Below, in pieces: positions 23,790-32,555 of a stretch of DNA of 64,000 nt. The stretch's first letter is position 1. Every line of letters starts with the position of its first letter. The DNA comes from Planococcus wigleyi (lineage in GTDB: Bacteria > Bacillota > Bacilli > Bacillales_A > Planococcaceae): NCBI RefSeq assembly GCF_014836985.1, contig NZ_JACSPU010000004.1, positions 1-64,000 on the forward strand, written 5' to 3'. Under the pieces are notes generated by a model that had not been told where the DNA came from, did no database searches, and saw only the letters and a program-made list of their open reading frames with translations. Made by a program: the position numbers and the translations under genes.

Positions 23790-25313
23790 GTGAAAAAAGA
23801 AGTGGGTTTACTGTTGCTTATGATTTTATTCGTATTGGCCGGCTGTACATCGGCTACAGAAGGGCAGCAGAGTGACAATCCGAAAGAGCTCGAACTATTG
23901 TTCAATTTTGCGGCGCGGTCACTTGATCCCAATGTGGACAGCAGTTATGTACCGCTTCGAGCAGGAATCACGGAAACTTTGGTGCATCTGAATGACGATA
24001 CGCTGAAGCTGGAGCCGTGGCTTGCTGAAAGTTGGGAAAGTGAAGATGGACAAGAATGGATCATCCAATTGAAAAAAGGCGTTACATTCCAAAATGGCAA
24101 CCCGATGGATGGGAAAGCGGTGAAAGCATCATTAGAGCGTTCCATAAAGGACAACGTGGCCATCAAAAATGCGCTCCGCATAGCAACGATTGAAGCGGAT
24201 GGCTTACAGCTGACAATAAAGACAATTTCACCGTTTCCAGAATTTCCATCTGAATTGGTCCATCCGAATACTTCAATTATCGACGTCACCGAACCTGATT
24301 TTATCAACAAACCGGAAGGCACAGGACCGTTTGCTGTTTCGTCGTTTATACCCGGTACAGCCGTGGATTTGGTCCGGTACGACGGCTATTGGGATGGGGT
24401 TGCCAAGTTAGAGGCTGCCAGGTTTTCGTTTAACGAAGACGCCAATGCCAGGTCGCTGGCACTTGAATCGGGGAATGCGGATATTGTTTTTCGTCCGGAA
24501 GTCCAAAACCTGGAGATTCTGGAAGCTTTGCCAGGCATCAAAGTGGAATCCACTTCCACTTTCCGTGTCCACCAAATGACGATGAACCTGGAACGGGAAA
24601 CGATGAAAGATATCCATGTCCGAAAAGCAGTTGATGTGCTGGTTAATCGCCAATCGATTGCTGAAACGATCTTGAAGGGACATGCTGAAGTGGCAGAAGG
24701 CCCGTTTCCCTCAACATTTTCATTTGCTCCGGATTATCCTGAAAAATTAACGGGACTGGAATATGCGAAAGATCTTTTAGCACAAGGCGGATACGAGATA
24801 AAAGAAGGTGTGATGGAAAAGCAAGGAAAACCATTGGTTCTTACCTTATTGACCTATAGTGCACGTGCGGATTTGCCGCTGATTGCACAAGTCTTTCAAT
24901 CGGACGCCAAGCAATTAGGTATTGCAGTGGATATCCAGCAAATTGAGGTTCCCGAAGAATACATGGCCGCCAACCGCGATTGGGATTTGGCGACTTACAG
25001 CAACTTAACAGCGCCTCGTGGAGATGCAGGCTATTATTTGAATGCCACTTATCATCCGCATGGCGCATTGAATTTCAGCGGTGCGGATGATGCTGCATTG
25101 ACAGCGCTGATTGACGAGTTGAATAAGACAGTAGGACAAGAAGCGCGTTCGGCCATCGCTGAAGAAATTGCACTTTATGTAGATGAACAAGTTTACAATT
25201 CATTTATTCTTCATCCCAATACATTGGTCGCTTACAACGCAGATAAAGTAGAGAATTGGGTAACGTCACGAAGCGAGTATTATATGTTGACCCATACGTT
25301 GGATGTGAAGTAA
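23790..25313 (+). CDS. Lipoprotein substrate-binding protein, nickel/peptide (SBP_bac_5) family, probable zinc or zincophore importer
   Basis: A 507-residue lipoprotein. The signal peptide ends in the lipobox VLAGC about residue 21. The SBP_bac_5 domain follows, with ITETLVHLNDDTLKLEPWLAESWE and FQNGNPMDGKAVKASLERS as signature blocks near the N-terminus, as in NikA/CntA and OppA. Binding residues cannot be assigned by eye. GTG start at 23790 after GAGGAGAG; a longer frame begins inside the operator region. First gene of a five-gene ABC operon under two Zur-like sites, so the likely cargo is zinc, or zinc bound to a metallophore. No opine metallophore genes are present here. Confidence 0.82.
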   Translation: MKKEVGLLLLMILFVLAGCTSATEGQQSDNPKELELLFNFAARSLDPNVDSSYVPLRAGITETLVHLNDDTLKLEPWLAESWESEDGQEWIIQLKKGVTFQNGNPMDGKAVKASLERSIKDNVAIKNALRIATIEADGLQLTIKTISPFPEFPSELVHPNTSIIDVTEPDFINKPEGTGPFAVSSFIPGTAVDLVRYDGYWDGVAKLEAARFSFNEDANARSLALESGNADIVFRPEVQNLEILEALPGIKVESTSTFRVHQMTMNLERETMKDIHVRKAVDVLVNRQSIAETILKGHAEVAEGPFPSTFSFAPDYPEKLTGLEYAKDLLAQGGYEIKEGVMEKQGKPLVLTLLTYSARADLPLIAQVFQSDAKQLGIAVDIQQIEVPEEYMAANRDWDLATYSNLTAPRGDAGYYLNATYHPHGALNFSGADDAALTALIDELNKTVGQEARSAIAEEIALYVDEQVYNSFILHPNTLVAYNADKVENWVTSRSEYYMLTHTLDVK

Positions 25314-26258
25314 ATGGCGCGTATTTTAATGGGAAGAGCCGCCGAAGTGATGGTTTTTCTGATAGCGGTCACCTTTGTCAGCTTCCTTTTTGCCAGGTTG
25401 GCTCCTGGAGATCCGGTATTGTCGATTCTTCGTGTTGATGATGTGTCCGTGACAACGGCGCAAGTAGAGACGTTGCGAGAGGAAATGGGATTTAATGAAC
25501 CGCTTCTCGTGCAATATGGTAATTGGTTCATGGATTTTGTAAAACTGGACTTTGGGAAGTCCTATCTGACCAACCAACCCGTTTTGGAAATGCTCCTGAG
25601 CGGGCTTCCGGCAACATTGGAACTGACTGTGGGTGCGCTAATGGTCATGCTACTCATTGCAGTTCCTTTAGGTTCTTTGGCGGCTATATACCGGAACAGT
25701 TGGATCGATCAAGTAAGCCGCTGGATTTCGTTGTTTGGAGCAGCGGTTCCAAGTTTTTGGCTCGGTCTGTTATTGATCGATCTCTTTGGAGTGCGCCTCA
25801 ATATGCTTCCGACTATGGGGCGTGATGGATTTGTTTCCATATTGTTGCCGTCGGTTACACTGGGCCTTGCCATTACGAGTGTATATGTCAGATTGCTGCG
25901 TTCCAGTTTGATTGATGCTTTAAGCAATGATTACATAAAAGCGGCTCGTTCGAGAGGGATTTCCGAAGTGCAGATTTTTTTCTTCCATGCCTTGCGGGCT
26001 GCCTTGCCGCCGGTGATCACCGTTTTTGGCGTCAGTCTAGGCAGTTTAATCGGCGGTGTAGTCGTCATCGAAGTGATTTTTGCCTACCCAGGAATCGGCA
26101 AAATGGTGGTGGAAGCCATCAGAGCACGGGACTACCCGGTCATTCAAGGGTACCTGTTCCTGATGGCCGTCATTGTATTTATTGTCAACAGCCTGGTTGA
26201 CATCTCATACCGCTACTTAAATCCTAGAATCAGAATGCAGGAAAGGAAGGAAAGCTAA
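25314..26258 (+). CDS. ABC importer permease, NikB/CntB type
   Basis: A 314-residue inner membrane permease of the DppB/NikB class. It has a first helix, an outer loop with RLAPGDPVLSILRVDD, then five more helices and the EAA-type loop SNDYIKAARSRGISEVQIFFFHALRAALPPV that contacts the ATPase. The start ATG directly follows the stop of the binding protein gene, so the genes are translationally linked. Pairs with the next permease. Confidence 0.9.
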   Translation: MARILMGRAAEVMVFLIAVTFVSFLFARLAPGDPVLSILRVDDVSVTTAQVETLREEMGFNEPLLVQYGNWFMDFVKLDFGKSYLTNQPVLEMLLSGLPATLELTVGALMVMLLIAVPLGSLAAIYRNSWIDQVSRWISLFGAAVPSFWLGLLLIDLFGVRLNMLPTMGRDGFVSILLPSVTLGLAITSVYVRLLRSSLIDALSNDYIKAARSRGISEVQIFFFHALRAALPPVITVFGVSLGSLIGGVVVIEVIFAYPGIGKMVVEAIRARDYPVIQGYLFLMAVIVFIVNSLVDISYRYLNPRIRMQERKES

Positions 26259-27097
26259 TGGCCGTTTTGAAAATGAAAATCAGAAAGCGGAATTGGAAAG
26301 CCGGAATGTTGGTTACGCTTTTTATCCTGGTGGGCTTCCTTGCAGCCTATACTTTTCTTTTCCTGAAACATGATGCGGATATGGTAGATCTGAATTCGCG
26401 GCTATCGCCGATGAGCCTGCTGCATCCGTTTGGGACTGACCATCTTGGCCGTGACGTAATGACACGGATTTTTCTGGGCGCACAGCAGACTGTAGGATAT
26501 GCCTTCATGGCATTAGCGGCAGCAGTGGTGATCGGTTTGCCGATCGGATTGGTGGCCGGTTATAAAGGCGGGATAATAGAACGGATCCTGATGCGCATTG
26601 CAGATGCATTTCTCGCTTTTCCGGATACGATTGTGGCGATTGTCTTAAGCGGACTAATGGGACCGGGTATTGAAAACCTTTTACTGGCCATCGTCTTTGT
26701 CAAATGGGTCAATTATGCCCGCCTTATCAGAAGCACGGTAGTCAATGAGCGGGGAAAAGAATATATAGCCATGGCGAAAGTCAATGGATTGAGCGACGGA
26801 CAGATTATGCGCAAACATATTTTCCCGCATATCATCGGCAATGTCTTAGTGCTTGCCAGCCTGGACCTGGGCAAAATCATCCTGCTGATTTCTTCATTGT
26901 CCTATATCGGCCTTGGTGCCCAGCCTCCAGCTCCGGAATGGGGAGCTATGCTGAATGATGCCCGCCCTTATTTTCAATCCATGCCTTCGTTAATGATTTA
27001 TCCTGGACTGGCGATTGTGACTGTGGTGCTCATTTCCAATGTTTCAGGCGATTATTTACGGGACAAATTCGATGTGAAAAAGGAAGTGCAGTTGTGA
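26258..27097 (+). CDS. ABC importer permease, NikC/CntC type
   Basis: A 279-residue permease of the DppC/NikC class with an N-terminal helix at about 15-35. HPFGTDHLGRDVMTRIFLGAQQT is the family's signature before the core helices; EYIAMAKVNGLSDGQIMRKHIFPHI is the EAA loop. Start and stop overlap as TAATG with the upstream permease. Confidence 0.9.
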   Translation: MAVLKMKIRKRNWKAGMLVTLFILVGFLAAYTFLFLKHDADMVDLNSRLSPMSLLHPFGTDHLGRDVMTRIFLGAQQTVGYAFMALAAAVVIGLPIGLVAGYKGGIIERILMRIADAFLAFPDTIVAIVLSGLMGPGIENLLLAIVFVKWVNYARLIRSTVVNERGKEYIAMAKVNGLSDGQIMRKHIFPHIIGNVLVLASLDLGKIILLISSLSYIGLGAQPPAPEWGAMLNDARPYFQSMPSLMIYPGLAIVTVVLISNVSGDYLRDKFDVKKEVQL

Positions 27098-27870
27098 ATT
27101 TACTGGAAGTTAACGAACTGACGATACAGGCGGCAACCCAACAAATTATGAAACGAATTTCGTTTACTGTAGAACCGGGAAACTGGTTGGCCATCGTCGG
27201 CCAAAGCGGCAGTGGGAAAAGCATGGCAACCTCAGCTATCGGCCAATTGCTGGCGCCGAATCTGAAAGCAGATGGAGAAATCCTAATTAATGGCAGTAAT
27301 CTCCTTAAAATGACTGCAAAGAAAATGAACGCCATACGCGGCAAGCAAATCGCTTATATATTCCAGGAATACCAAAACTCGTTTACGCCATTTATGACCA
27401 TCGGCAAGCATTTTGAGGAGTATCAGCGAACCCATCTCCAAGTGTCAAAGACTCAACGACTTCAAAATAGGCGGCAGGCACTCGCTTCTGTCGGACTTGG
27501 AGAGGAATTCGCCGACCGCTATCCCTTTCAGCTGAGCGGTGGCCAACTGCAGCGTACAGCCATTGCTCTTGCACTGTTGCTGAAACCCGCTTTGGTGATC
27601 GCTGACGAACCGACAACCGCTCTGGATAGCATCTCCTCATTCAGAATCCTGCAATTGCTGGAACGTTTACAGAAAGAGACGGGCTGTGCCATTCTCCATA
27701 TCACACATGATCTGCGGCATGCAGCTAACTATGCAGATCAAGTTTTAGTGATGAAAGAAGGCAGCATACTTGAGCAGGGAGACCGGTTACAGATTATGGA
27801 GTTTCCTCAGCATGCCTACACAAAATCTTTGCTCGAAGCAATACCAAGCTTTGGTCAGGCTGGAGAATAA
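27094..27870 (+). CDS. ABC importer ATPase, NikD/CntD type
   Basis: A 258-residue ATPase. Walker A GQSGSGKSM about residue 35, Q-loop FQEYQNSFTP, signature LSGGQLQRTAIALAL, Walker B LVIADEPTTALD and the switch His in ITHDLRHAA. GTG start overlapping the preceding stop by four bases. Forms a heterodimer with the next ATPase. Confidence 0.9.
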   Translation: MNLLEVNELTIQAATQQIMKRISFTVEPGNWLAIVGQSGSGKSMATSAIGQLLAPNLKADGEILINGSNLLKMTAKKMNAIRGKQIAYIFQEYQNSFTPFMTIGKHFEEYQRTHLQVSKTQRLQNRRQALASVGLGEEFADRYPFQLSGGQLQRTAIALALLLKPALVIADEPTTALDSISSFRILQLLERLQKETGCAILHITHDLRHAANYADQVLVMKEGSILEQGDRLQIMEFPQHAYTKSLLEAIPSFGQAGE

Positions 27871-27888
27871 ACGGACGGAGGGGAAAAG

Positions 27889-28650
27889 ATGGAGGTAATG
27901 AACATCAGCCGTGTCACGAAAACATTTTCAACTGGCAGGCAGGTATTGGATGACGTTTCATTTTCTTTGGAAAAAGGCCAATGCGTCGGAATTATCGGGG
28001 AGAGCGGATGCGGCAAAAGTACGCTTGCCCGCTGTTTGCTGCAATTGGAGAAAATTGATTCAGGTGAAATTTCATTGAACGGCCAACTGCTGCAAGATTT
28101 ATCCGCAAAGGAACTGAAACCATTCAGGCAGCAGATCCAAGCCGTTTTCCAAAATCCTTCCGCTTCACTCAATCCAAAATTAAAGATACGGGATTCTTTG
28201 ATGGATCCTTATCTGCAATTTGGCAGCCAGAAGGAAATGCAGCATTTCAGCTATACGAGCAATGAGCAGTACGTCCATCAGCTCTTGCAGGCTGTTGAAC
28301 TTCCAGCATGCCTGGCTGACCGGTATCCGCATGAATTGAGCGGTGGCCAACAGCAGCGTGCGGCAATCTGCCGCGCTATCAGCATTGAACCCGATGTCGT
28401 CATTATGGATGAACCGACTTCAAGCCTGGATGTCCTGTCACAGGCCTCCTTGCTAAAGCTGCTGGAGACACTTCGCCAGCAATTTTCATTGTCCTATGTA
28501 TTCATTTCACACGATCTGGCAGCTGTTGCTTCGCTAAGCCAACACTTGCTGGTCATGAAGGAAGGGCGCATGATTGATGCTTTTCCAACTGAAGAACTTT
28601 TTTCGCCTAGACGCCATTCCTATACGAAAGAATTGGTTTCCATGTATTGA
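27889..28650 (+). CDS. ABC importer ATPase, NikE/CntF type
   Basis: A 253-residue ATPase. Walker A GESGCGKSTLARCLL, Q-loop FQNPSASLNPKL, signature LSGGQQQRAAICRAI, Walker B VIMDEPTSSLD, H-loop ISHDLAAVA. GGAGGGG before the ATG. Completes the five-gene importer. A MATE gene follows after 77 bases with no clear terminator between, so read-through is possible. Confidence 0.9.
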   Translation: MEVMNISRVTKTFSTGRQVLDDVSFSLEKGQCVGIIGESGCGKSTLARCLLQLEKIDSGEISLNGQLLQDLSAKELKPFRQQIQAVFQNPSASLNPKLKIRDSLMDPYLQFGSQKEMQHFSYTSNEQYVHQLLQAVELPACLADRYPHELSGGQQQRAAICRAISIEPDVVIMDEPTSSLDVLSQASLLKLLETLRQQFSLSYVFISHDLAAVASLSQHLLVMKEGRMIDAFPTEELFSPRRHSYTKELVSMY

Positions 28651-28727
28651 TAGACGGAGTCCGTTTTTATAAAGACCCTCAATAGGTATTCCCATCTATC
28701 TTAATTTAAAGTGTTAGGAGCTTCGTC

Positions 28728-30032
28728 ATGAATCATCGCAATTATTTAGCCTTAGCGATTCCGCTGACCTTGTCAACGGTCACTACCCCTTTACTCGGAG
28801 CCGTTGATACAGCAGTCGTCGGACAATTGCCAAATCCCGCTTATATTGGCGGTGTTGCCATTGGTACAGTAATTTTCAATACACTTTATTGGCTGTTCGG
28901 TTTCCTGCGGATTGGAACATCGGGCTTTGCTGCACAGGCAAACGGAGCTGACGATAAGCTTCAGGGTACGCTTGCTTTCATCAGGCCATTGATTATTGCG
29001 CTTGTGGTGGGAATGGGCTTTATAGTGTTTCAAAAACCGATAGAATACATAGCCCTAAGTTTGCTTCATCCTGCAGAAGATGTGGCCGAGTTGGCATCCG
29101 GATATTTCGGCATTCGCATATGGGGCGTTCCGTTTACGTTGGTCAACTATGTCATTATGGGCTGGCTGATTGGCATGTCCCGTATTAAAATTTCAGTCTT
29201 TATCCAGGTTTTTATGAATCTCCTGAATATCCTCTTGGATGTGGTTTTTGTCTTCGGTTTTGGGTGGGGCGTTTCCGGTGTTGCCGCTGCCACATTGTTA
29301 GCTGAAGTGATAGCCTGCGTTGTCGGCTTATGGATCATTTGGAGCGGCACCTCTTATCAGTTCCAGCGGCCATCAATTAAGTTGATGGCAGACGGATCAT
29401 CTATCAAAAAGATGATGGCGGTCAATCAGGATCTTTTTATCCGGACGATCTGCCTGCTTGCGGTTTTTAATTTATTTACATACAAAAGTGCAGATTTTGG
29501 AACGGAAATTTTGGCTGCAAATGCTGTTCTGCTGCAGATTCATTATTTGATGGCTTATTTTTTTGATGGCCTTTCCAACGCTTCCAGCATTCTTTCCGGT
29601 AAAGCAGTCGGTTCGAAAGACAGAAAGCTTTTTCAAAGGAATTTGGAACTGTCGTTTCAATGGGCTTTCTATTCTTCGGTAATGCTGTTAATGCTTTATT
29701 GGATCTTCAAAGAATCGGTTTTCTCGTTTTTCACCTCGATTCCGGAAGTGATCCGGTTAGGATATATCTATGGCGATTGGCTGTTGTTCTTTCCTTTGGT
29801 TTCGAGTTTTGGTATTGTCCTATATGGTGTATTTACGGGGGCAACCGAAACCGTTCCAATCCGAAATTCCATGCTGCTTTCTTTAATTGTCTTTTTGATT
29901 GCAATGGCGGCAGGCGTACCGTATTTAGAAAACCATGGAGTATGGTTGGCCTTCATCTTGTTTAGTCTTGGCAGATCTGTTTTCCTGATTCTTTATGTGC
30001 CAAAATTGAACCTATTGATACGCAAGGAATAA
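28728..30032 (+). CDS. MATE family efflux transporter, DinF type
   Basis: A 434-residue membrane protein with twelve hydrophobic segments in two six-helix halves. PLTLSTVTTPLLGAVDTAVVGQL at the start and the FLRIGTSGFAAQANGA stretch are typical of DinF-type MATE exporters, which use Na+ or H+ to expel cationic or hydrophobic compounds. Ribosome site TAGGAG. Its place directly downstream of a Zur-type importer raises the option that it exports a metallophore or a by-product, but the link is only positional. Confidence 0.85.
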   Translation: MNHRNYLALAIPLTLSTVTTPLLGAVDTAVVGQLPNPAYIGGVAIGTVIFNTLYWLFGFLRIGTSGFAAQANGADDKLQGTLAFIRPLIIALVVGMGFIVFQKPIEYIALSLLHPAEDVAELASGYFGIRIWGVPFTLVNYVIMGWLIGMSRIKISVFIQVFMNLLNILLDVVFVFGFGWGVSGVAAATLLAEVIACVVGLWIIWSGTSYQFQRPSIKLMADGSSIKKMMAVNQDLFIRTICLLAVFNLFTYKSADFGTEILAANAVLLQIHYLMAYFFDGLSNASSILSGKAVGSKDRKLFQRNLELSFQWAFYSSVMLLMLYWIFKESVFSFFTSIPEVIRLGYIYGDWLLFFPLVSSFGIVLYGVFTGATETVPIRNSMLLSLIVFLIAMAAGVPYLENHGVWLAFILFSLGRSVFLILYVPKLNLLIRKE

Positions 30033-30073
30033 AAAGTCGTCAACCACTTTCGGCATTAAATTTATTTTGCTCT

Positions 30074-30154
30074 TTGACATCTTGCCGGAAATAAAGTACA
30101 TTATCTTATGGACGAACAATTATTTAGATATATAGATATATCATTCGTGTATAG
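30074..30154 (+). promoter_or_regulatory. guaC promoter with an inverted pair of PurBox-like sequences
   Basis: TTGACA (30074-30079), 17-base spacer, TACATT (30097-30102). Downstream lie GGACGAACAATT (30110-30121) and, inverted, CATTCGTGTATAG (30142-30154). The CGAA cores are oriented as in PurR operators, but the distance between cores (about 26) is a few bases more than usual. guaC belongs to the PurR regulon of B. subtilis. Confidence 0.5.
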
Positions 30155-30165
30155 GGGTGTTATTA

Positions 30166-31149
30166 ATGGAAAATGTATTTGATTACGAAGATATTCAACT
30201 AGTTCCTGCAAAAGCGGTGGTTAACAGCCGTTCAGAATGTGATACGTCGATTGAATTTGGCGGGCGTACTTTTAAGCTGCCTGTTGTCCCTGCAAACATG
30301 CAGACAATCGTAGATGAAAAAATCGCGGGATTTTTAGCGGAAAATAATTATTTCTATATTATGCATAGATTTGAACCGGAAAAACGCTTGGCGTTCACAA
30401 AAGACATGCAGCAACGCGGTCTTTTTGCATCCATCAGTGTAGGTGTAAAACCGGAAGAATATGATTTCGTCCAGCAGCTGGCGGACGAAAAAGTCACACC
30501 GGAATACATTACGATCGATGTCGCTCATGGCCATTCCAACGCAGTCATTGATATGATTCAGCACATCAAGAAATTGGTGCCGGACAGCTTTTTGATTGCT
30601 GGAAACGTAGGGACGCCGGAAGCGGTCCGCGAATTGGAACATGCTGGAGCGGATGCGACGAAAGTGGGCATCGGACCCGGAAAAGTTTGTATCACTAAGA
30701 TTAAAACGGGGTTCGGCACAGGCGGCTGGCAGCTGGCAGCACTTCGCTGGTGCGCAAAAGCGGCAAGCAAGCCAATTATTGCGGACGGCGGCATCCGGAC
30801 ACACGGCGATATTGCAAAATCGGTCCGTTTCGGGGCATCAATGGTTATGATCGGTTCTCTTTTTGCTGGCCATGAGGAATCACCTGGTGAAACCATCAAC
30901 CAGGACGGCAAGCTGCTGAAAGAGTATTTTGGATCAGCTTCTGAATTCCAAAAAGGTGAAAAGAAAAACGTCGAGGGCAAGAAGATGTTTGTCGAATACA
31001 AAGGTTCATTGAAAGATACGTTGGTGGAAATGGAACAAGATCTTCAATCTTCGATTTCTTACGCTGGAGGAGACAAGCTCCTGGCCATCCGCAACGTGGA
31101 TTATGTGATCGTTAAAAACTCCATTTTTAATGGAGACAAAGTATACTAA
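30166..31149 (+). CDS. guaC: GMP reductase, Firmicutes type
   Basis: A 327-residue enzyme converting GMP to IMP and ammonia with NADPH, part of purine salvage. It belongs to the IMPDH/GMPR TIM-barrel family: [12 protein letters not shown] at the start, GNVGTPEAV, the catalytic Cys loop [11 protein letters not shown] about residue 175, and [20 protein letters not shown] phosphate-binding loop. No CBS domain, which separates it from IMP dehydrogenase. ATG 30166 follows AGGGGTG. Ends in a bidirectional terminator shared with the VTT gene. Confidence 0.93.
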   Translation: MENVFDYEDIQLVPAKAVVNSRSECDTSIEFGGRTFKLPVVPANMQTIVDEKIAGFLAENNYFYIMHRFEPEKRLAFTKDMQQRGLFASISVGVKPEEYDFVQQLADEKVTPEYITIDVAHGHSNAVIDMIQHIKKLVPDSFLIAGNVGTPEAVRELEHAGADATKVGIGPGKVCITKIKTGFGTGGWQLAALRWCAKAASKPIIADGGIRTHGDIAKSVRFGASMVMIGSLFAGHEESPGETINQDGKLLKEYFGSASEFQKGEKKNVEGKKMFVEYKGSLKDTLVEMEQDLQSSISYAGGDKLLAIRNVDYVIVKNSIFNGDKVY

Positions 31150-31156
31150 ACAACAT

Positions 31157-31192
31157 AAAAAGCCTTCAATCACTCGATTGAAGGCTTTTTTT
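31157..31192. terminator. Bidirectional terminator between guaC and the VTT gene
   Basis: AAAAAGCCTTCAATC and GATTGAAGGCTTTTT arms, 4-base loop, seven T. Its right part encodes the C-terminus of the minus-strand protein. Confidence 0.85.
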
Positions 31193-31810
31193 CTGTTTGG
31201 CTGATTTCAGCCAGGCGATTGCTGAGACAGCAAGTATGGCTCCAGAGAGCATGGCTTGGATGTTCTTAGGTACGGTTTGGATAACTCCATAAACAACAGC
31301 GAGTTCCAGTATCACAGCCGGAATTTTGCCGATTGTACTGGCGATCCCAAAATGCTTTCCGTTGATGGCGGTAAGTGCTGCACCGGCTGTAACGAAGCCC
31401 GACGGCATAAATGGCAGCAAGCGCAGCAGGATCACCAGACTGAAAATCCGTTTTGTTGACTGGCATGTGAATCGCTTCCAAAAAGGGTGTCGCAGCCATT
31501 CGGGATCTGCTTTTGCAAATCCATAACGGTACAGGTAAAAACCGATCCATGCACCGAATATTTCACCTGAAAACGTTAAAGCTGCACCGATATAAAGGCC
31601 GAACGAATCTATATTGACAGCGGTGATCAAGATACTGGGAATAAAACCGACCGCACCGACCGCTAGATTGGCAAGTAACAGGATTAGAAATTCTAATGCC
31701 AAGAGAAAAGAAGCGATTATGGCACCTCCTATTCTATAGAAGAAGTTTTTCAGGATTCCCCAGTTGAAATCTTCAACAAAGTATCCATAGTCTTTCTTTT
31801 CCACCATCAT
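31166..31810 (-). CDS. TVP38/TMEM64 (VTT domain, DedA-like) membrane protein
   Basis: A 214-residue membrane protein with five or six hydrophobic segments. The VTT core includes GEIFGAWIGFYLYRYGFAK and the conserved LLRLLPFMPSGFVTAGAAL, where R and P line the re-entrant loop. The family is linked to lipid scrambling or small-molecule transport. There is no strong ribosome site before ATG 31810, so the start is the least certain part. The last residues KQKKSLQSSD fall within the guaC terminator hairpin. Confidence 0.78.
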   Translation of the reverse strand: MMVEKKDYGYFVEDFNWGILKNFFYRIGGAIIASFLLALEFLILLLANLAVGAVGFIPSILITAVNIDSFGLYIGAALTFSGEIFGAWIGFYLYRYGFAKADPEWLRHPFWKRFTCQSTKRIFSLVILLRLLPFMPSGFVTAGAALTAINGKHFGIASTIGKIPAVILELAVVYGVIQTVPKNIQAMLSGAILAVSAIAWLKSAKQKKSLQSSD

Positions 31811-32070
31811 AGCAACAAATTGACCAGAACGGAAACAGGTTTTTGTCTGTTTTCGCTCATGTTGCCATTATTATTTGAGGTGGTAAAAAGTAGTGTAAAT
31901 CCTGTTTTTTTATCAGAAATTACGTTTTACTTTTATAAAAATGGATATGGATTAGTAGAAGAACGGAAAGGGGAGGATTGGCGAAGTGTCGATGGACGGG
32001 TCAGACTAGTTGCCAAATGGAAACAGATAGCTGGGCATAAGCAGTACAATCTATAGAGGAGGATCTATTC

Positions 32071-32499
32071 ATGAAAATTACCGATATCATGACGACAGAC
32101 GTTGAGACATGCGCTCCGGAAATGTCGATTCAGGAAATTGCTTCTAAAATGCTGGAGCTGGATGTTGGATCCATTCCCATCAGTGACGGCAAGCGATTAT
32201 TTGGAATTGTAACGGATCGGGACATTGTCATTCGCGGAATCGCTTCCCAGATTTCATTGGATAGCCCGGTTTCACAGATTTTGACTTCAGAAATGGTCAC
32301 TGGAACTAAAGATATGTCCATTGAAGACGCAGCTGATTTAATGGCAGAACACCAGATCCGCCGGCTTCCGATTGTAGAAAATGACCAATTAGTAGGTATT
32401 GTTTCCTTGGGAGATCTTGCAGTAAGAGACCAGACAGACGACAACGCGAGCTTGGTCTTGGAAGAAGTTTCCGAGTCGGAAGATACAGAGCTTCACTAG
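32071..32499 (+). CDS. Two-CBS-domain protein
   Basis: A 142-residue protein consisting of a CBS pair (about 1-58 and 68-125). IMTTDVETCAPEMSI, VGSIPISDGKRLFGIVTDRDIVIRG and RRLPIVENDQLVGIVSLGDLAVRD are the two halves, which bind adenine nucleotides at the cleft. Similar to YhcV/YlbB-type stand-alone CBS proteins of Bacillus, whose role is unclear. GAGGAGG ribosome site. The 260 bases before it show no gene. Confidence 0.87.
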   Translation: MKITDIMTTDVETCAPEMSIQEIASKMLELDVGSIPISDGKRLFGIVTDRDIVIRGIASQISLDSPVSQILTSEMVTGTKDMSIEDAADLMAEHQIRRLPIVENDQLVGIVSLGDLAVRDQTDDNASLVLEEVSESEDTELH

Positions 32500-32510
32500 C
32501 AAAACGCATG

Positions 32511-32555
32511 ACAACAAGAGGCAAGACCGAAACTGCCGGTCTTGCCTCTTGTTGT
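32511..32555. terminator. Strong terminator between the CBS gene and the ABC exporter
   Basis: Perfect 19-base arms (ACAACAAGAGGCAAGACCG and complement) with a 7-base loop. It lies directly against the stop of the minus-strand permease gene and probably serves both. Confidence 0.8.

Noticed and set aside
31820-32056. Open frame of 78 codons upstream of the CBS gene
   Set aside because: No ribosome site and mixed hydrophobic/charged sequence without family features; region is better read as leader and promoter.
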